A DNA stretch of 64,000 nt from Streptomyces coelicoflavus (GCF_003112555.1 NZ_BEWB01000004.1:372001-436000); one strand, 5' to 3'; positions 53,406 through 62,707 are shown, counted from the first letter of the stretch. Notes: a model not told the origin generated them from the letters alone. Numbers and translations: made by a program.

Positions 53406-54067
53406 ACGTCCTGAACTTCGTCAACGCCTTCTTCAGCGACAGCGCCCACTGGCACGGCTACGACGGCATCCCCACGCGCCTGGTGGAGCACGTCCAGTAC
53501 ACGCTGATGGCCCTCGGCCTCGCCGCCGCGATCGGGCTGCCCGTCGGGCTGCTCACCGGCCACACCGGACGCGGCGGCAACGCCGTCGCCTTCGTCGCCA
53601 CCGCCGCCCGCGCCCTGCCCAGCTTCGGTCTGCTGGTGCTGATCGCCGTCGTCGTCGGCATCGGTCTGCTGCCCGTGATGGTCCCCCTGGTCGTGCTCGC
53701 GATCCCGCCGATCCTGGTGACCACCTACGAGGCGGTCCGCTCCGTGGATCCCGCCCCGGTGGACGCGGCGCGCGGCATGGGCATGCACGAGACCGGCATC
53801 CTCTTCCGGGTCGAACTGCCCGTCGCCCTCCCGCTGGTCCTCAGCGGACTGCGCTCGGCCGCCATCCAGGTCGTGTCGACGGCGACCATCGCCGCGTACG
53901 TCAGTCTCGGCGGGCTCGGCCGGTACATCATCGACGGGCTCTACCAGCGCGACTACGAGAAGGTGGTCGGCGGCGCCACGCTGACCGCCCTGCTCGCACT
54001 CGTCACCCTCGCCGTGTTCTGGGCGGCCGGGCGGCTGGCCGTGTCGCCGGGAGTGCGCCGGCGCTGA
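53402..54067 (+). CDS. Osmoprotectant ABC transporter permease 2
   Basis: 221 residues from the coupled GTG at 53402. Same fold as permease 1; the EAA-type loop is VDAARGMGMHETGILFRVELPVALPLVLSGLRSA. Heterodimeric permeases of this kind are typical of OpuB/OpuC systems. Confidence 0.9.
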   Translation: MNVLNFVNAFFSDSAHWHGYDGIPTRLVEHVQYTLMALGLAAAIGLPVGLLTGHTGRGGNAVAFVATAARALPSFGLLVLIAVVVGIGLLPVMVPLVVLAIPPILVTTYEAVRSVDPAPVDAARGMGMHETGILFRVELPVALPLVLSGLRSAAIQVVSTATIAAYVSLGGLGRYIIDGLYQRDYEKVVGGATLTALLALVTLAVFWAAGRLAVSPGVRRR

Positions 54068-54143
54068 CCACGCACCCGGTGGCCGGGAAACCGTAACCAG
54101 GCCGTTCTTGACTGATCGGCAAGTGGCTCGTTTGGATCGACGG

Positions 54144-55106
54144 ATGACTTTCACCGCCAAGAGCAGCAGGTCCAGGACGAGGCACACCGGCGCGGCCGCC
54201 GTCGCGCTCACCGCCGCGGCGGCGCTGCTCGCGGGCTGTTCCTCCGACTCCGACGACACGTCCGACAATCCGCTGGCGGGAGAGAAGGCGGAGGCCGGCA
54301 CCGTCGTCGTCGGCTCGAACAACTTCGCCGAGAGCACCCTGCTCGCCGACATCTACGGAGAGGCCCTCAAGGCCAAGGGACTCAAGGTCACCTACAAGCA
54401 CAACATCGGCAGCCGCGAGACCACGTACGGCCTGATGAAGAACGGGTCCGTCACGGTGCTGCCGGAGTACAACGGCTCGCTCCTCGCCTACCTCGATCCG
54501 AAGGCCGAGCAGGAGTCCGCCGACGCGGTCAACGAGGCGGCGAAGGCGAAGCTCGACAAGAAGCTGACGCTGCTGGAGTCCTCACCGGCCGAGAACAAGG
54601 ACTCGGTGAGCGTCAACGCCGAGACGGCGAAGAAGCACGGACTCACCGCCGAGTCGACCCTCGCCGACCTCAAGGACGTCGCACCGGACCTGGTGATCGG
54701 CGGCTCCCCCGAGTTCCAGACCCGGCAGCAGGGCCTCAAGGGGCTGGAGTCGGTGTACGGGCTGAAGTTCAAGTCGTTCAAGGCGCTCGACGCGGGCGGT
54801 CCGCTGACCCAGTCGGCGCTGACCAAGAACACCGTGCAGGCGGCGGACGTCTTCACCACCGACCCGACCATCATCAAGGAGAAGTTCGTCGTCCTGAAGG
54901 ACCCGGAGAACCTCTTCGGCTACGCGAACGTCACCCCGCTGGTCAACAAGGAGGGGCTGTCCGAGGAGGGCGTGGCCACGCTCAACGCGGTCTCCGCCAA
55001 GCTGGACACCAAGACGCTCCTCGACCTCGACGCCCAGGTCCAGCTGGACAAGAAGGACCCGCTGGACGTGGCCAAGGAATGGCTCAAGTCCGCGGGCCTC
55101 GGCTGA
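54144..55106 (+). CDS. Osmoprotectant-binding lipoprotein (OpuAC/ProX type)
   Basis: 320 residues from the ATG at 54144 (an ATG at 54108 is also in frame). Signal peptide with lipobox LLAGC (Cys32). The mature part starts VVVGSNNFAESTLLADIYGEAL and contains LPEYNGSLLAYL and TDPTIIKEKFVVLKDPENLFGYANVTPLV, as in glycine-betaine/choline-binding proteins. It delivers the solute to the two permeases. Completes the four-gene operon. Confidence 0.92.
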   Translation: MTFTAKSSRSRTRHTGAAAVALTAAAALLAGCSSDSDDTSDNPLAGEKAEAGTVVVGSNNFAESTLLADIYGEALKAKGLKVTYKHNIGSRETTYGLMKNGSVTVLPEYNGSLLAYLDPKAEQESADAVNEAAKAKLDKKLTLLESSPAENKDSVSVNAETAKKHGLTAESTLADLKDVAPDLVIGGSPEFQTRQQGLKGLESVYGLKFKSFKALDAGGPLTQSALTKNTVQAADVFTTDPTIIKEKFVVLKDPENLFGYANVTPLVNKEGLSEEGVATLNAVSAKLDTKTLLDLDAQVQLDKKDPLDVAKEWLKSAGLG

Positions 55107-55142
55107 CCGCAGCCGCTGCCGGAGCCGTCGCCGGGGCCGCCG

Positions 55143-55757
55143 TCACGACGCCGCGGTCCCGGCCGCGGCGTCGATCAGCTGGTCGATCAGGGCGATGAGG
55201 ACGTCCCGGCTGGAGGTCCGCTCCCGCGCGTCGCACAGCAGCACCTGCACGTGCTCCGGCAGCGCGAGGGCCTCGCGGATCTCCGCGGCCGGGTACGGGT
55301 GCCGGCCGTGGAAGCCGTTGACGGCGACGACGAACGGGATGCCCCGCCGCTCGAAGAAGTCGATCGCGGCGAAACTCGACTCCGGCCTGCGCACGTCCAC
55401 CAGGACCACCGCACCGAGCGCCCCGATCGCCAGGTCGTTCCACATGAACCAGAACCGCTGCTGACCGGGCGTACCGAAGAGGTACAGCACCAGGTCCCGG
55501 CCGATGGATATCCGGCCGAAGTCCAGCGCCACGGTGGTGGCCCGCTTCTCCTCGATGCCGGCGAGGTCGTCGACGCCCAGGCCCGCCGCGGTCAGCGGTT
55601 CCTCGGTGCGCAGCGGGGCGATCTCGCTGACCGATCCGACCATCGTGGTCTTGCCGACGCCGAAACCGCCCGCGACGAGGATCTTCACCGCGTCCGGCGC
55701 GGCGGAGCGTGCGGGTGCCGTGGACGCCGTCTCGGCGACGCGCTCAGAGCCGGCCAA
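55143..55757 (-). CDS. Conservon small GTPase-like ATP/GTP-binding protein (CvnD type)
   Basis: 204 residues from a TTG at 55757 that overlaps the DUF742 gene by 14 nt. P-loop GGFGVGKTT (30-38), a switch-like DFGRI, FGTPGQQRFWFMW (G3-like) and VAVNGFHG (G4-like, NxxH instead of NKxD) define the Streptomyces conservon D group. Works with the sensor kinase, roadblock and DUF742 proteins as a membrane-associated signalling complex. Confidence 0.9.
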   Translation of the reverse strand: MAGSERVAETASTAPARSAAPDAVKILVAGGFGVGKTTMVGSVSEIAPLRTEEPLTAAGLGVDDLAGIEEKRATTVALDFGRISIGRDLVLYLFGTPGQQRFWFMWNDLAIGALGAVVLVDVRRPESSFAAIDFFERRGIPFVVAVNGFHGRHPYPAAEIREALALPEHVQVLLCDARERTSSRDVLIALIDQLIDAAAGTAAS

Positions 55758-56103
55758 GGCCGTCCCTCACTTTCTGCAGCAGGTCCAGGTCGGGAGTGGC
55801 ACGGGAGACGAGGTGCGGCGGCCGGGCGGTGATCCGGCCGGCCTCCAGCAGGTCCGAGAGCAGGATGACGACCACGCTCACCGGCAGGTCGAGACGGGCC
55901 GCGACCTCCGCCACCGCGAGGGGCTCGGCGCACAGCCGCAGGATCCGCAGGTGCTCGGGCTGCGGCCGCGCCGCCCGGACGGGCTGCGGTTCGACGGCGG
56001 TCACCGTCGTGATGAGGGTGAAGTCGGCGCGGCTGGGCCGGGTCCGGCCGCCGGTCAGGGTGAACGGCCGCACGAGCCGGCCCCCCGCGTCGCCTCCGGT
56101 CAC
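55744..56103 (-). CDS. DUF742 conservon protein (CvnC type)
   Basis: 119 residues, GTG start. A winged-helix-like domain (SRADFTLITTVTA...LRILRLCAEPLAVAEVAARLDLPVSVVVILLSDLLEAGRI) typical of DUF742. It may bind DNA or another conservon partner. It starts 2 nt before the roadblock stop on the same strand. Confidence 0.9.
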   Translation of the reverse strand: MTGGDAGGRLVRPFTLTGGRTRPSRADFTLITTVTAVEPQPVRAARPQPEHLRILRLCAEPLAVAEVAARLDLPVSVVVILLSDLLEAGRITARPPHLVSRATPDLDLLQKVRDGLGRL

Positions 56104-56104
56104 G

Positions 56105-56524
56105 TCACTCGCCGGGTCCCGCGGTGGCCCGCGGTGCCGCGCTCAGGTGCTCGCCGATCTTCTTCACCAGCATGTTCATCTGGTAGGCCACCACGCCGAC
56201 GTCGGCGTTCGGCCCGGTGAGCACGACCAGGTGCGCGCCGGGGCCCGCGGAGGTGAGTATCAGGTAGCCGTTGGCCATCTCGATGAGCGCCTGGCGCACC
56301 GGACCGCCCCGGAAGTCCATGCTGACGCCCTTGCTGAGGCTCATCAGGCCGGACGCGGTCGCCGCCAGCCGCTCGGCGTCGTCGCGCAGGAACCCGGTGG
56401 ACTTGCTGACGACGAGTCCGTCCTCGGAGAGCACCACGGCCTGGTTCACGTCGGCGACCCGCTCCACGAGTCCGGTGAGCAACTGGTCCAGCTCGGTGTG
56501 CGTGGCGGGGGAGGGTCGGGTCAT
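56105..56524 (-). CDS. Roadblock/LC7 domain protein (CvnB type)
   Basis: 139 residues. QLLTGLVERVADVNQAVVLSEDGLVVSKSTGF and the GYLILTSAGPGAHLVVLTGP strands match bacterial MglB-like roadblock proteins that regulate small GTPases. ATG overlaps the kinase stop by 4 nt. Confidence 0.92.
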   Translation of the reverse strand: MTRPSPATHTELDQLLTGLVERVADVNQAVVLSEDGLVVSKSTGFLRDDAERLAATASGLMSLSKGVSMDFRGGPVRQALIEMANGYLILTSAGPGAHLVVLTGPNADVGVVAYQMNMLVKKIGEHLSAAPRATAGPGE

Positions 56525-59103
56525 CGCGAGTCCTTCGTCGGCGGTCGGCGGTCGGCGGGGGGAGTCGAGGGGGCGGCGGAGGCGGCGGAGGGCGCGGGCC
56601 CGTCGGCATCGGTGCGGATGCCGGGGTCCGTGGCGTCCGTGTCGGCCGTGTCGTCGTCGGTGTGGGCCCGCAGCGTGCCGCGCTGGAAACCCGCGAGGGA
56701 CGAGGCGGCGCGCTCGGCCGTGAAGTCGGCGTAGTCGTCGCCGGACGGACCGTGCGCGCCGTCCCGCCGGCCGTCGTGGTCCTCGTCGCGCAGCTCGGCG
56801 GCGAGGCTGGTCTGCGGCACCCGGCGGGGCAACGGCGTCAGGCCGCCGCGCTCCTCGGCGGTGCCGCCCGGCGAAGCGTCGCGGGAGCCGCCCGGGGCGC
56901 CGGCCAGGACCGCGGACCGGCTCGGCGGCGCCGGCCGGGACGACCGTACCGGCCGCGCACCGCCGGCCGGGACGACCGCCGGCACCGGGCCCGCGTCCGG
57001 CACCGGCTCCGCGCCCCGCACCGGCTCCGCGCCCCGCACCGGCTCCGTGCCCGGTTCCGACGAGGACGGGGCCGACGCCGGAGACGGGTCGGCCGGGGCG
57101 GGTGCGGGGACGTGCGGGAACCCGGCGGTCCGCGGCGTGCCGCCGCCGTTCGCCGGAGTGCCGGTGCCGTCCGTCCCGCGCACCACGATGTCGTGCGGGA
57201 TCAGCACGATCGCCGTGGTCCCGCCGTACGGGGAGGGGCGCAGCGTGACGGTGATGCCGTGCCGGTGCGCCAGGCGGGCGACGACGAACATGCCGAGCCG
57301 CAGGTCGTCGGCGAGCGCCACCACGTCGAACTGGGGAGCCACCGCCAACTGGGCGTTGAACGAGGCGTAGTCCTCCTCCGACAGGCCGAGCCCGCGGTCC
57401 TCGATCTCGACGGCCAGGCCCTTGGCCACCAGCGCCGCGCGCACCCCGACCGGGTTGGGCGCCGGCGAGTAGGAGGTGGCGTTGTCGATCAGCTCGGCCA
57501 GCAGGTGGATCACGTCGGCCACCGCGGGCGGGGCGAGGGCCACCTCCTCGTCGGCGTGCAGCTCCACCCGCTGGTACTCGGCGACCTCGCCCACGGCGCT
57601 GCGCAGGATGTCCACCAGCGACACCGGCTCGCGCCACGTACGCCGGGGCTGCTCACCGCTGATGATGACGAGGTTCTCCTCGTAGCGCCGCAACTGACTG
57701 GCCGTGGAGTCCAGTTCGTACAGGCCCCTGAGGATGTCGGGGTCCGTGTGCTCGCGCTCCAGGGCGTCCAGCTTGCCGAGCTGCATGTTGACGAGGTTCT
57801 GGCTCTGCCGCGCGATGCCCAGGATCACCTTCTGGAAGCCGCGCCTGGTGTCGGCGAGTTCGACGGCGGTGTGCACGGCGGTGCGCTGCGCGGTGTTGAA
57901 CGCCTGCGCCACCTGGCCGAGTTCGTCCTGCCCGTAGTCCAGCGGCGGCGTCGCCGACTCCACGTCGACCTTCTCGCCGCGCTCCAGCCTCGCCACCACG
58001 TCGGGCAGCCGTTCCTCGGCCAGGCTCAGGGTGGCCAGCCGCAGACCGCGCAGCCGCCGGGACAGCGAGCGCGTGATGCGCCAGGACATGACGATGCAGA
58101 GCAGCAGCGCGATCAGCCCGCCCGCGCTGAGGATGCCGGCCTTGATCAGCAGGCCCCTCGCTTCCTCGGCGCTGCGGTCGAGGAGGCCGTCCGTCTGCTG
58201 CCGGACGAGCTGGGTGTACTGGGCGGAGATCGCGTCGAAGGCCGTGTTCCAGCGCTGCCGCGCGTCCGGCAGGTCGATCCGCCCGTGCTCGTCCCCGTCC
58301 GCCGCACGGGCCTCGAGCACCTGGTCCTCGACGTCCTGGAGGGACTTCCACTCGGAGCTCGCGAGGATGCGTTCGGTCTGTGTCTTCGCGGAGCCGGTCA
58401 ACGACGGCAGGATCTGGTCCCGCACCAGCCAGCGGCGGGTGTGCACCAGTTGAGTGAAGGCGGTCCACTGCTCCTGGTCCATCCGGTCGGACGGCCAGGC
58501 GAGGGTGAGCCGGGCGTCCTCCTGGGAGGCCAGCTCGGCGGCGTGCTCCAGGGCGACCAGCGGGCCCGCCCGGGAGGTGAGGTCTCCGTCGTCGACCTGG
58601 GACAGCTCCTGGAAGGCGTGGATCTGCTCGTCGACGATCGAGGTGTACTGGTCGAGTGCCTGGTCGGGGGTGATGTCGGTGGGGTCGTCCACCTGGTTGC
58701 GGTAGTACTCCAGGCTGCCCACCGAGCCGAGTACCGAGTACATCCGGTCCGAGATCCGGTCGGGAGCGCTCTCGATCGCGTCCGACTGGCCCACGAGCTG
58801 GGCGACCGCCTCGTCCGTCTTCTTGCGCTGCGCGTCCAGCGCCGCCCGGTCGCCGCCCGGTGAGGCGAGCCAGGCGGCCGACAGACTGCGCTCCTTCTGC
58901 AGGGCGAGGGCCGCCTCGGTGCCCATGGCCCCGGTGTCGCGGCTCAACTCGGTCTGCGCACGCAGCCGCAGCCCCTCCGAGAACATCTGGGTCGTCGTGA
59001 CGCCCCACACGGCCGCGAGGGTGACGCCGGGCACCAGGGCGAGGAGGATCAGGGAGAGACGTATGGAGCCGAGGCGGCGCCGGGCACCTTTCCGTACAGA
59101 CAT
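56521..59103 (-). CDS. Nitrate-sensor-like membrane sensor kinase (CvnA type)
   Basis: 860 residues. A membrane segment at ~14-36 and another at ~325-345 bracket an extracellular nitrate/nitrite-sensing-like helical domain; HAMP follows. The ATPase domain (LIDNATSYSP, EDRGLGL, LRLGMFVVARLAHRHG) is intact. The segment LYELDSTASQLRRYEENL shows Ser where many related kinases have the H-box histidine. The C-terminal ~230 residues are Pro/Ala/Gly-rich and disordered, with a GAEPVR/GAEPVP repeat (18-bp DNA repeats near 57010-57055). First gene of the conservon. Confidence 0.9.
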   Translation of the reverse strand: MSVRKGARRRLGSIRLSLILLALVPGVTLAAVWGVTTTQMFSEGLRLRAQTELSRDTGAMGTEAALALQKERSLSAAWLASPGGDRAALDAQRKKTDEAVAQLVGQSDAIESAPDRISDRMYSVLGSVGSLEYYRNQVDDPTDITPDQALDQYTSIVDEQIHAFQELSQVDDGDLTSRAGPLVALEHAAELASQEDARLTLAWPSDRMDQEQWTAFTQLVHTRRWLVRDQILPSLTGSAKTQTERILASSEWKSLQDVEDQVLEARAADGDEHGRIDLPDARQRWNTAFDAISAQYTQLVRQQTDGLLDRSAEEARGLLIKAGILSAGGLIALLLCIVMSWRITRSLSRRLRGLRLATLSLAEERLPDVVARLERGEKVDVESATPPLDYGQDELGQVAQAFNTAQRTAVHTAVELADTRRGFQKVILGIARQSQNLVNMQLGKLDALEREHTDPDILRGLYELDSTASQLRRYEENLVIISGEQPRRTWREPVSLVDILRSAVGEVAEYQRVELHADEEVALAPPAVADVIHLLAELIDNATSYSPAPNPVGVRAALVAKGLAVEIEDRGLGLSEEDYASFNAQLAVAPQFDVVALADDLRLGMFVVARLAHRHGITVTLRPSPYGGTTAIVLIPHDIVVRGTDGTGTPANGGGTPRTAGFPHVPAPAPADPSPASAPSSSEPGTEPVRGAEPVRGAEPVPDAGPVPAVVPAGGARPVRSSRPAPPSRSAVLAGAPGGSRDASPGGTAEERGGLTPLPRRVPQTSLAAELRDEDHDGRRDGAHGPSGDDYADFTAERAASSLAGFQRGTLRAHTDDDTADTDATDPGIRTDADGPAPSAASAAPSTPPADRRPPTKDSR

Positions 59104-59171
59104 CGTCGTCCTAGGCGATCAGTGGGGGAGGGGAGCGGAGGCGGGCGCGTGCCGTCGGCCGTGGGACCTGG

Positions 59172-59389
59172 GGGGTGTCGTTTGGATCTTGCCGGGGTCG
59201 CGGGGCCTGGCACGCACATCTGCGGCGTTGTCGTCGGTTGCCAACTCCCCCGCGCTCGACTGCGCTCGCGCGGGGGGACCCCCGTCGCGTTGCCGCCCTC
59301 CTCCGCCTTGCGGCTGCACGCACCAGCCCCCGCTCGGGTAGGCAGCAAGGCACCGCTGCCTGGAGCCGACCTGATCCGAACGACACCCC
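59172..59389. mobile_element. MITE-like element, 218 bp
   Basis: Terminal inverted repeats of 17 bp (GGGGTGTCGTTTGGATC against GATCCGAACGACACCCC, one mismatch) bound a non-coding segment with an internal GC-rich hairpin. A 4-bp direct repeat CTGG (59168-59171 and 59390-59393) flanks it like a target duplication. It fills the gap between the conservon and the sugar-binding lipoprotein gene. I recall this sequence type as a recurring intergenic element in Streptomyces, but could not check. Confidence 0.7.
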
Positions 59390-59402
59390 CTGGTCGCCCC
59401 GG

Positions 59403-60416
59403 TCACCGGGTGCCGCCCGCGGCGAACTCCGCGACCGAGTCGGCGTTGGTGCGGGTCACGAACGCCGGGCCGGTCAGCACGGGGGCCACCCCGCCGCCGC
59501 TGACGTTGCCGTTGGTGCGGTACAGCCAGAGCGCGTCGACGGCGAGGTAGCCCTGGAGGTACGGCTGCTGGTCCACCGCGAACTGGACGTCCCCGCGTTT
59601 GACCGCGGCGACCAGGTCGTTGTCGAGGTCGAAGGTGGCGACGTGCGCCTTGCTGCCCGCCTCGTCGACCGACTCGACCGCGGTGAGGGCGAACGCCGCG
59701 CCGTTCATGACGACTTCGTCGATGCTCGTGTCCTGGCGCAGCCGCGCCGTGACGGCCGCGCCGACCGCCTTCATGTCGGTGCCCTCGACGTAGAGCATCT
59801 CGGTCTCGCCCTCGAAGGTCTTCTTCACCCCGGCGCAGCGGGCCTCCAGGGCCACGTTGCCGCGCTCGTGGATGACGCACAGGGCGTGCTTGGCCCTGAG
59901 GTCGTTCAGCTTGTCGCCGACGGCCCGGCCCGCGACGCTCTCGTCCTGCCCGAAGTACTCCAGGAGCCCCGTGGAACGCCAGGCGTCGATGCCGGAGTTG
60001 AGGCCGACCACCGGGATCCCGGCCGCCTTGGCCTCGGCGACCACCGCCTTCATCGCCTGCGGTTTGGCCAGGGTCACGGCGATGCCGTCGGCCTTGTCGC
60101 GGACGGCGTCCCGCACCAGGTCGGCCTGGTCGGCGGTGTCGGCGTCCCCGGCGTAGGTCAGCTCGACGCCGTCCTTGGCGGCCGCCGCCTCGGCGCCCTT
60201 GCGCACCCGGTCCCAGAAGGCGTCCCCCTCACCGCCGTGGGTGACCATGACGATCTTCATCCGGTCGCCGCCCGGACCGCCCGCGGCGTCGGCCGCCGGG
60301 CCGTCCTCGTCCCCGCCCAGGGCGGAGCAGCCGGCCGCCAGCAGACAGACGGCGGCGGCGAGGGCCGCGGTGCGCAGGGGGGCGGGGGAGCGGGTGGGCG
60401 GGGGAGCTGTACTCAT
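59403..60416 (-). CDS. Sugar ABC-type substrate-binding lipoprotein (orphan)
   Basis: 337 residues from the ATG at 60416; no good ribosome-binding site supports it, but the signal peptide starts here. Lipobox LAAGC (Cys30), then a type I periplasmic-binding fold (IVMVTHGGEGDAFWDRVRKGAEAAA..., VGLNSGIDAW, FAVDQQPYLQGYLAVDALWL) like ribose/autoinducer-2 binding proteins. No ABC permease or ATPase is nearby, so it may act as a sensor for the adjacent conservon or a distant transporter. Confidence 0.87.
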   Translation of the reverse strand: MSTAPPPTRSPAPLRTAALAAAVCLLAAGCSALGGDEDGPAADAAGGPGGDRMKIVMVTHGGEGDAFWDRVRKGAEAAAAKDGVELTYAGDADTADQADLVRDAVRDKADGIAVTLAKPQAMKAVVAEAKAAGIPVVGLNSGIDAWRSTGLLEYFGQDESVAGRAVGDKLNDLRAKHALCVIHERGNVALEARCAGVKKTFEGETEMLYVEGTDMKAVGAAVTARLRQDTSIDEVVMNGAAFALTAVESVDEAGSKAHVATFDLDNDLVAAVKRGDVQFAVDQQPYLQGYLAVDALWLYRTNGNVSGGGVAPVLTGPAFVTRTNADSVAEFAAGGTR

Positions 60417-60736
60417 GGGGGCGGGGGCACCTCGCTGTGCGGCCGAGCAGGAGGAACGGGACGAGGTGGCCCGGAGCCGCGGGTCAGTGCGCCAACCGGG
60501 TGAACTCGCCTGGCCGGAGCAAACCGTGTGTGACGGCTGGTAGTCAAGTGACCAGCGAACCGTTGCCAGTTGTCGGTGCCGCATCGTGATGATCGGGACG
60601 GCGAAAGCGGGCGGAAGCGGAATCCCGGACGGTACGGAGGCCGATCTGATGGGCAGTTAGTCAGTGAGTTATCGTGTACAGGGGGTAAAGACAGGCGGCA
60701 CGGTCTGTCGAGTTCCAGCCCAGGAGAGTTCAGCCG
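60417..60736. other. Divergent intergenic region, binding protein / cprB
   Basis: 320 bp without a gene. It holds the promoters of both genes; a TATCGT hexamer (60670-60675) is a weak candidate -10 for cprB. No convincing gamma-butyrolactone receptor box was identified by eye. Confidence 0.4.
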
Positions 60737-61384
60737 ATGGCGAGGCAGCTACGCGCCGAGCAGACCCGCGCGACGATCATCGGTGCCGCGGCCGACCTGT
60801 TCGACCGTCACGGCTACGAGTCGACCAGCCTCAGTGAGATCGTCACCCACGCGGGGGTCACCAAGGGCGCCCTGTACTTCCACTTCGCGGCGAAGGAAGA
60901 CCTCGCCCACGCCATCATGGAGATACAGTCCCGCACCTCCCGCCGGCTGGCGAGGGACCTGGACGGGCGGGGCTACTCCTCGCTGGAGGCCCTGATGCGC
61001 CTCACGTTCGGCATGGCCAGGCTCTGCGAGGAGGGCCCCGTGCTGCGGGCCGGGCTGCGGCTCGCCACCGCGGGGGTGCCGGTCCGGCCGCCGCTGCCGC
61101 ACCCCTTCACCGAGTGGCGGGAGATCGCCATGTCCCGGCTGCTCGACGCCGTGCGGCAGTCCGACGTGCACCCGGACATCGACGTCGACTCCGTCGCCCA
61201 CACCCTCGTCTGCTCCGTCGTCGGCACCCGCGTGGTGAGCGGCACCCTCGAACCGGCCGGGCGCCAGCCCCGCCGCCTCGCCCAGATGTGGTACATCCTG
61301 ATCCGGGGCATGGTCCCGGTGACCCGGCGCGCCCGCTACCTCACCCTCGCGTCCCGTCTGGAACGGGAGACCGGCGCGCCCTGA
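60737..61384 (+). CDS. cprB: Gamma-butyrolactone receptor-type TetR regulator
   Basis: 215 residues; AGGAGAG precedes the ATG. The N-terminal HTH (TRATIIGAAADLFDRHGYESTSLSEIVTHAGVTKGALYFHF) and the ligand-binding body match CprB/ArpA. Trp127 in PFTEWREI sits at the position of the CprB ligand-pocket tryptophan. Such regulators repress antibiotic and sporulation genes until a butyrolactone binds. No butyrolactone synthase (afsA-like) is present in the window. Confidence 0.92.
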   Translation: MARQLRAEQTRATIIGAAADLFDRHGYESTSLSEIVTHAGVTKGALYFHFAAKEDLAHAIMEIQSRTSRRLARDLDGRGYSSLEALMRLTFGMARLCEEGPVLRAGLRLATAGVPVRPPLPHPFTEWREIAMSRLLDAVRQSDVHPDIDVDSVAHTLVCSVVGTRVVSGTLEPAGRQPRRLAQMWYILIRGMVPVTRRARYLTLASRLERETGAP

Positions 61385-61447
61385 CCGCCCGCGGCCCAAC
61401 CGTCCGGGAACGCGGAGGCGCGCGGTCCGGCCGGTACGGTGACGTGC

Positions 61448-62665
61448 ATGCCCGACACCCCGTCCGTGCCCGCCCCCGTCATCCTCGGCGACGAACCCGG
61501 ATCCTTCCCGCACGGCGTGCTCGCCGAGCGGCACCCCGCCATCGTGCGGCAGGTGCGGGACGCCTTCCCCCTCGACCCCGAACGGCGCCACACACTCGAC
61601 GCGCTGCTCGCGAGCTGCGCCGACGGCGTGGTCGAGCCGCTGCCCGCCGACGCCGACCCCACCGGCCGCGACCGGGACCGCTGGGCCGCCTGGGGCATGG
61701 ACGCGTACGCCGGCCGCTCCTGGTACGACGTGCCCTGGCTGTGGGCCGAGAGCCACTTCTACCGCCGCCTCCTCGACGCCGTCGGCTACTTCGGCCCCGG
61801 CCCGTGGCAGGGCGTCGACCCGTTCCGGCCCGCCAAGCTCGCCGAACTCGACGCGCCGGAGACGGACGAGGAACTCGCCGCGCTCGACGGCCTGGACGGG
61901 CTGCCCGCCGACGAGCGGAACCGGGCCCTGCTGCACGGCTCGCTCTGGGGCAACCGCGCCGACCTCGGCTTCCGCCTCTCCGACCGCGGCGCCGCCACCG
62001 GGACCGACACGGAACCACTCGTCGCCGACGACAGCGACACCCTGTGGTCCCTGCTCCCGGCCCCCGGTACGGGCGCCCCGCGGCAGGACCCGGTCTCCCT
62101 GTGCCTCGTCGCCGACAACGCCGGCCGCGAACTCGTCCCCGACCTGCTCCTCGTCTCGCACCTCCTCGCCGAGGGCCGCGTGGACCGGGCCGTCCTGCAC
62201 GTCAAGCCGTATCCGTACTACGTCTCCGACGCCACGCCCACCGACGTGCTCGACGCCCTGCGACGGCTCGTCGGAGCGGGCGGTACGGCGGCCGCGTACG
62301 GCGAGCGGCTCTGGACCGCGCTCACCGACGGCAGCGTCACCGTCCGCGCCCACCCCTTCTCCTGCGCCCCGCTGCCGTACGCGGACATGCCCGCCGACCT
62401 GCGGGAGGACTTCGCCTCGGCCACCGTGACCGTCCTCAAGGGCGACCTGAACTACCGGCGCCTGGTGGGTGACCGGTGGTGGCCGCCGACCACCTCCTTC
62501 GCGGACGTCACCGCGTACTTCCCCGGCCCGGTCGCCGCGCTGCGCACGCTCAAGTCCGACGTGATCACCGGGCTCGACGCGAAGACCGTGGCCGCGCTGG
62601 ACGAGAGCGGTGAACGGCGCTGGCGGACGAGCGGAACGCACGCGCTGATCCAGGTCAGGCGCTGA
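61448..62665 (+). CDS. DUF89 / ARMT1-like damage-control phosphatase family protein
   Basis: 405 residues. The DUF89 metal-phosphatase motifs are visible: LLHGSLWGNRADLGFR, VADNAGRELVPDL (Asp-Asn), and KGDLNYRRLVGDR. Family members hydrolyse sugar phosphates or modified metabolites (metabolite repair); in yeast and humans they act on fructose-1-phosphate-type substrates. No ribosome-binding site is clear; the message may be nearly leaderless. Lies between cprB and geosmin synthase on the same strand. Confidence 0.85.
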   Translation: MPDTPSVPAPVILGDEPGSFPHGVLAERHPAIVRQVRDAFPLDPERRHTLDALLASCADGVVEPLPADADPTGRDRDRWAAWGMDAYAGRSWYDVPWLWAESHFYRRLLDAVGYFGPGPWQGVDPFRPAKLAELDAPETDEELAALDGLDGLPADERNRALLHGSLWGNRADLGFRLSDRGAATGTDTEPLVADDSDTLWSLLPAPGTGAPRQDPVSLCLVADNAGRELVPDLLLVSHLLAEGRVDRAVLHVKPYPYYVSDATPTDVLDALRRLVGAGGTAAAYGERLWTALTDGSVTVRAHPFSCAPLPYADMPADLREDFASATVTVLKGDLNYRRLVGDRWWPPTTSFADVTAYFPGPVAALRTLKSDVITGLDAKTVAALDESGERRWRTSGTHALIQVRR

Positions 62666-62707
62666 GGCAGCACTGCGGGAGTACTGCGGGGCTGCCGAGG
62701 GCGGTAC

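Noticed and set aside
59104..59402. Short open frames inside the MITE-like element
   Set aside because: They cross the inverted ends and hairpin and have no coding character; the segment is better explained as a non-coding mobile element.
60417..60736. Gamma-butyrolactone receptor binding box for CprB autoregulation
   Set aside because: Several AACCG-containing stretches were seen but none formed a convincing 22-bp dyad.
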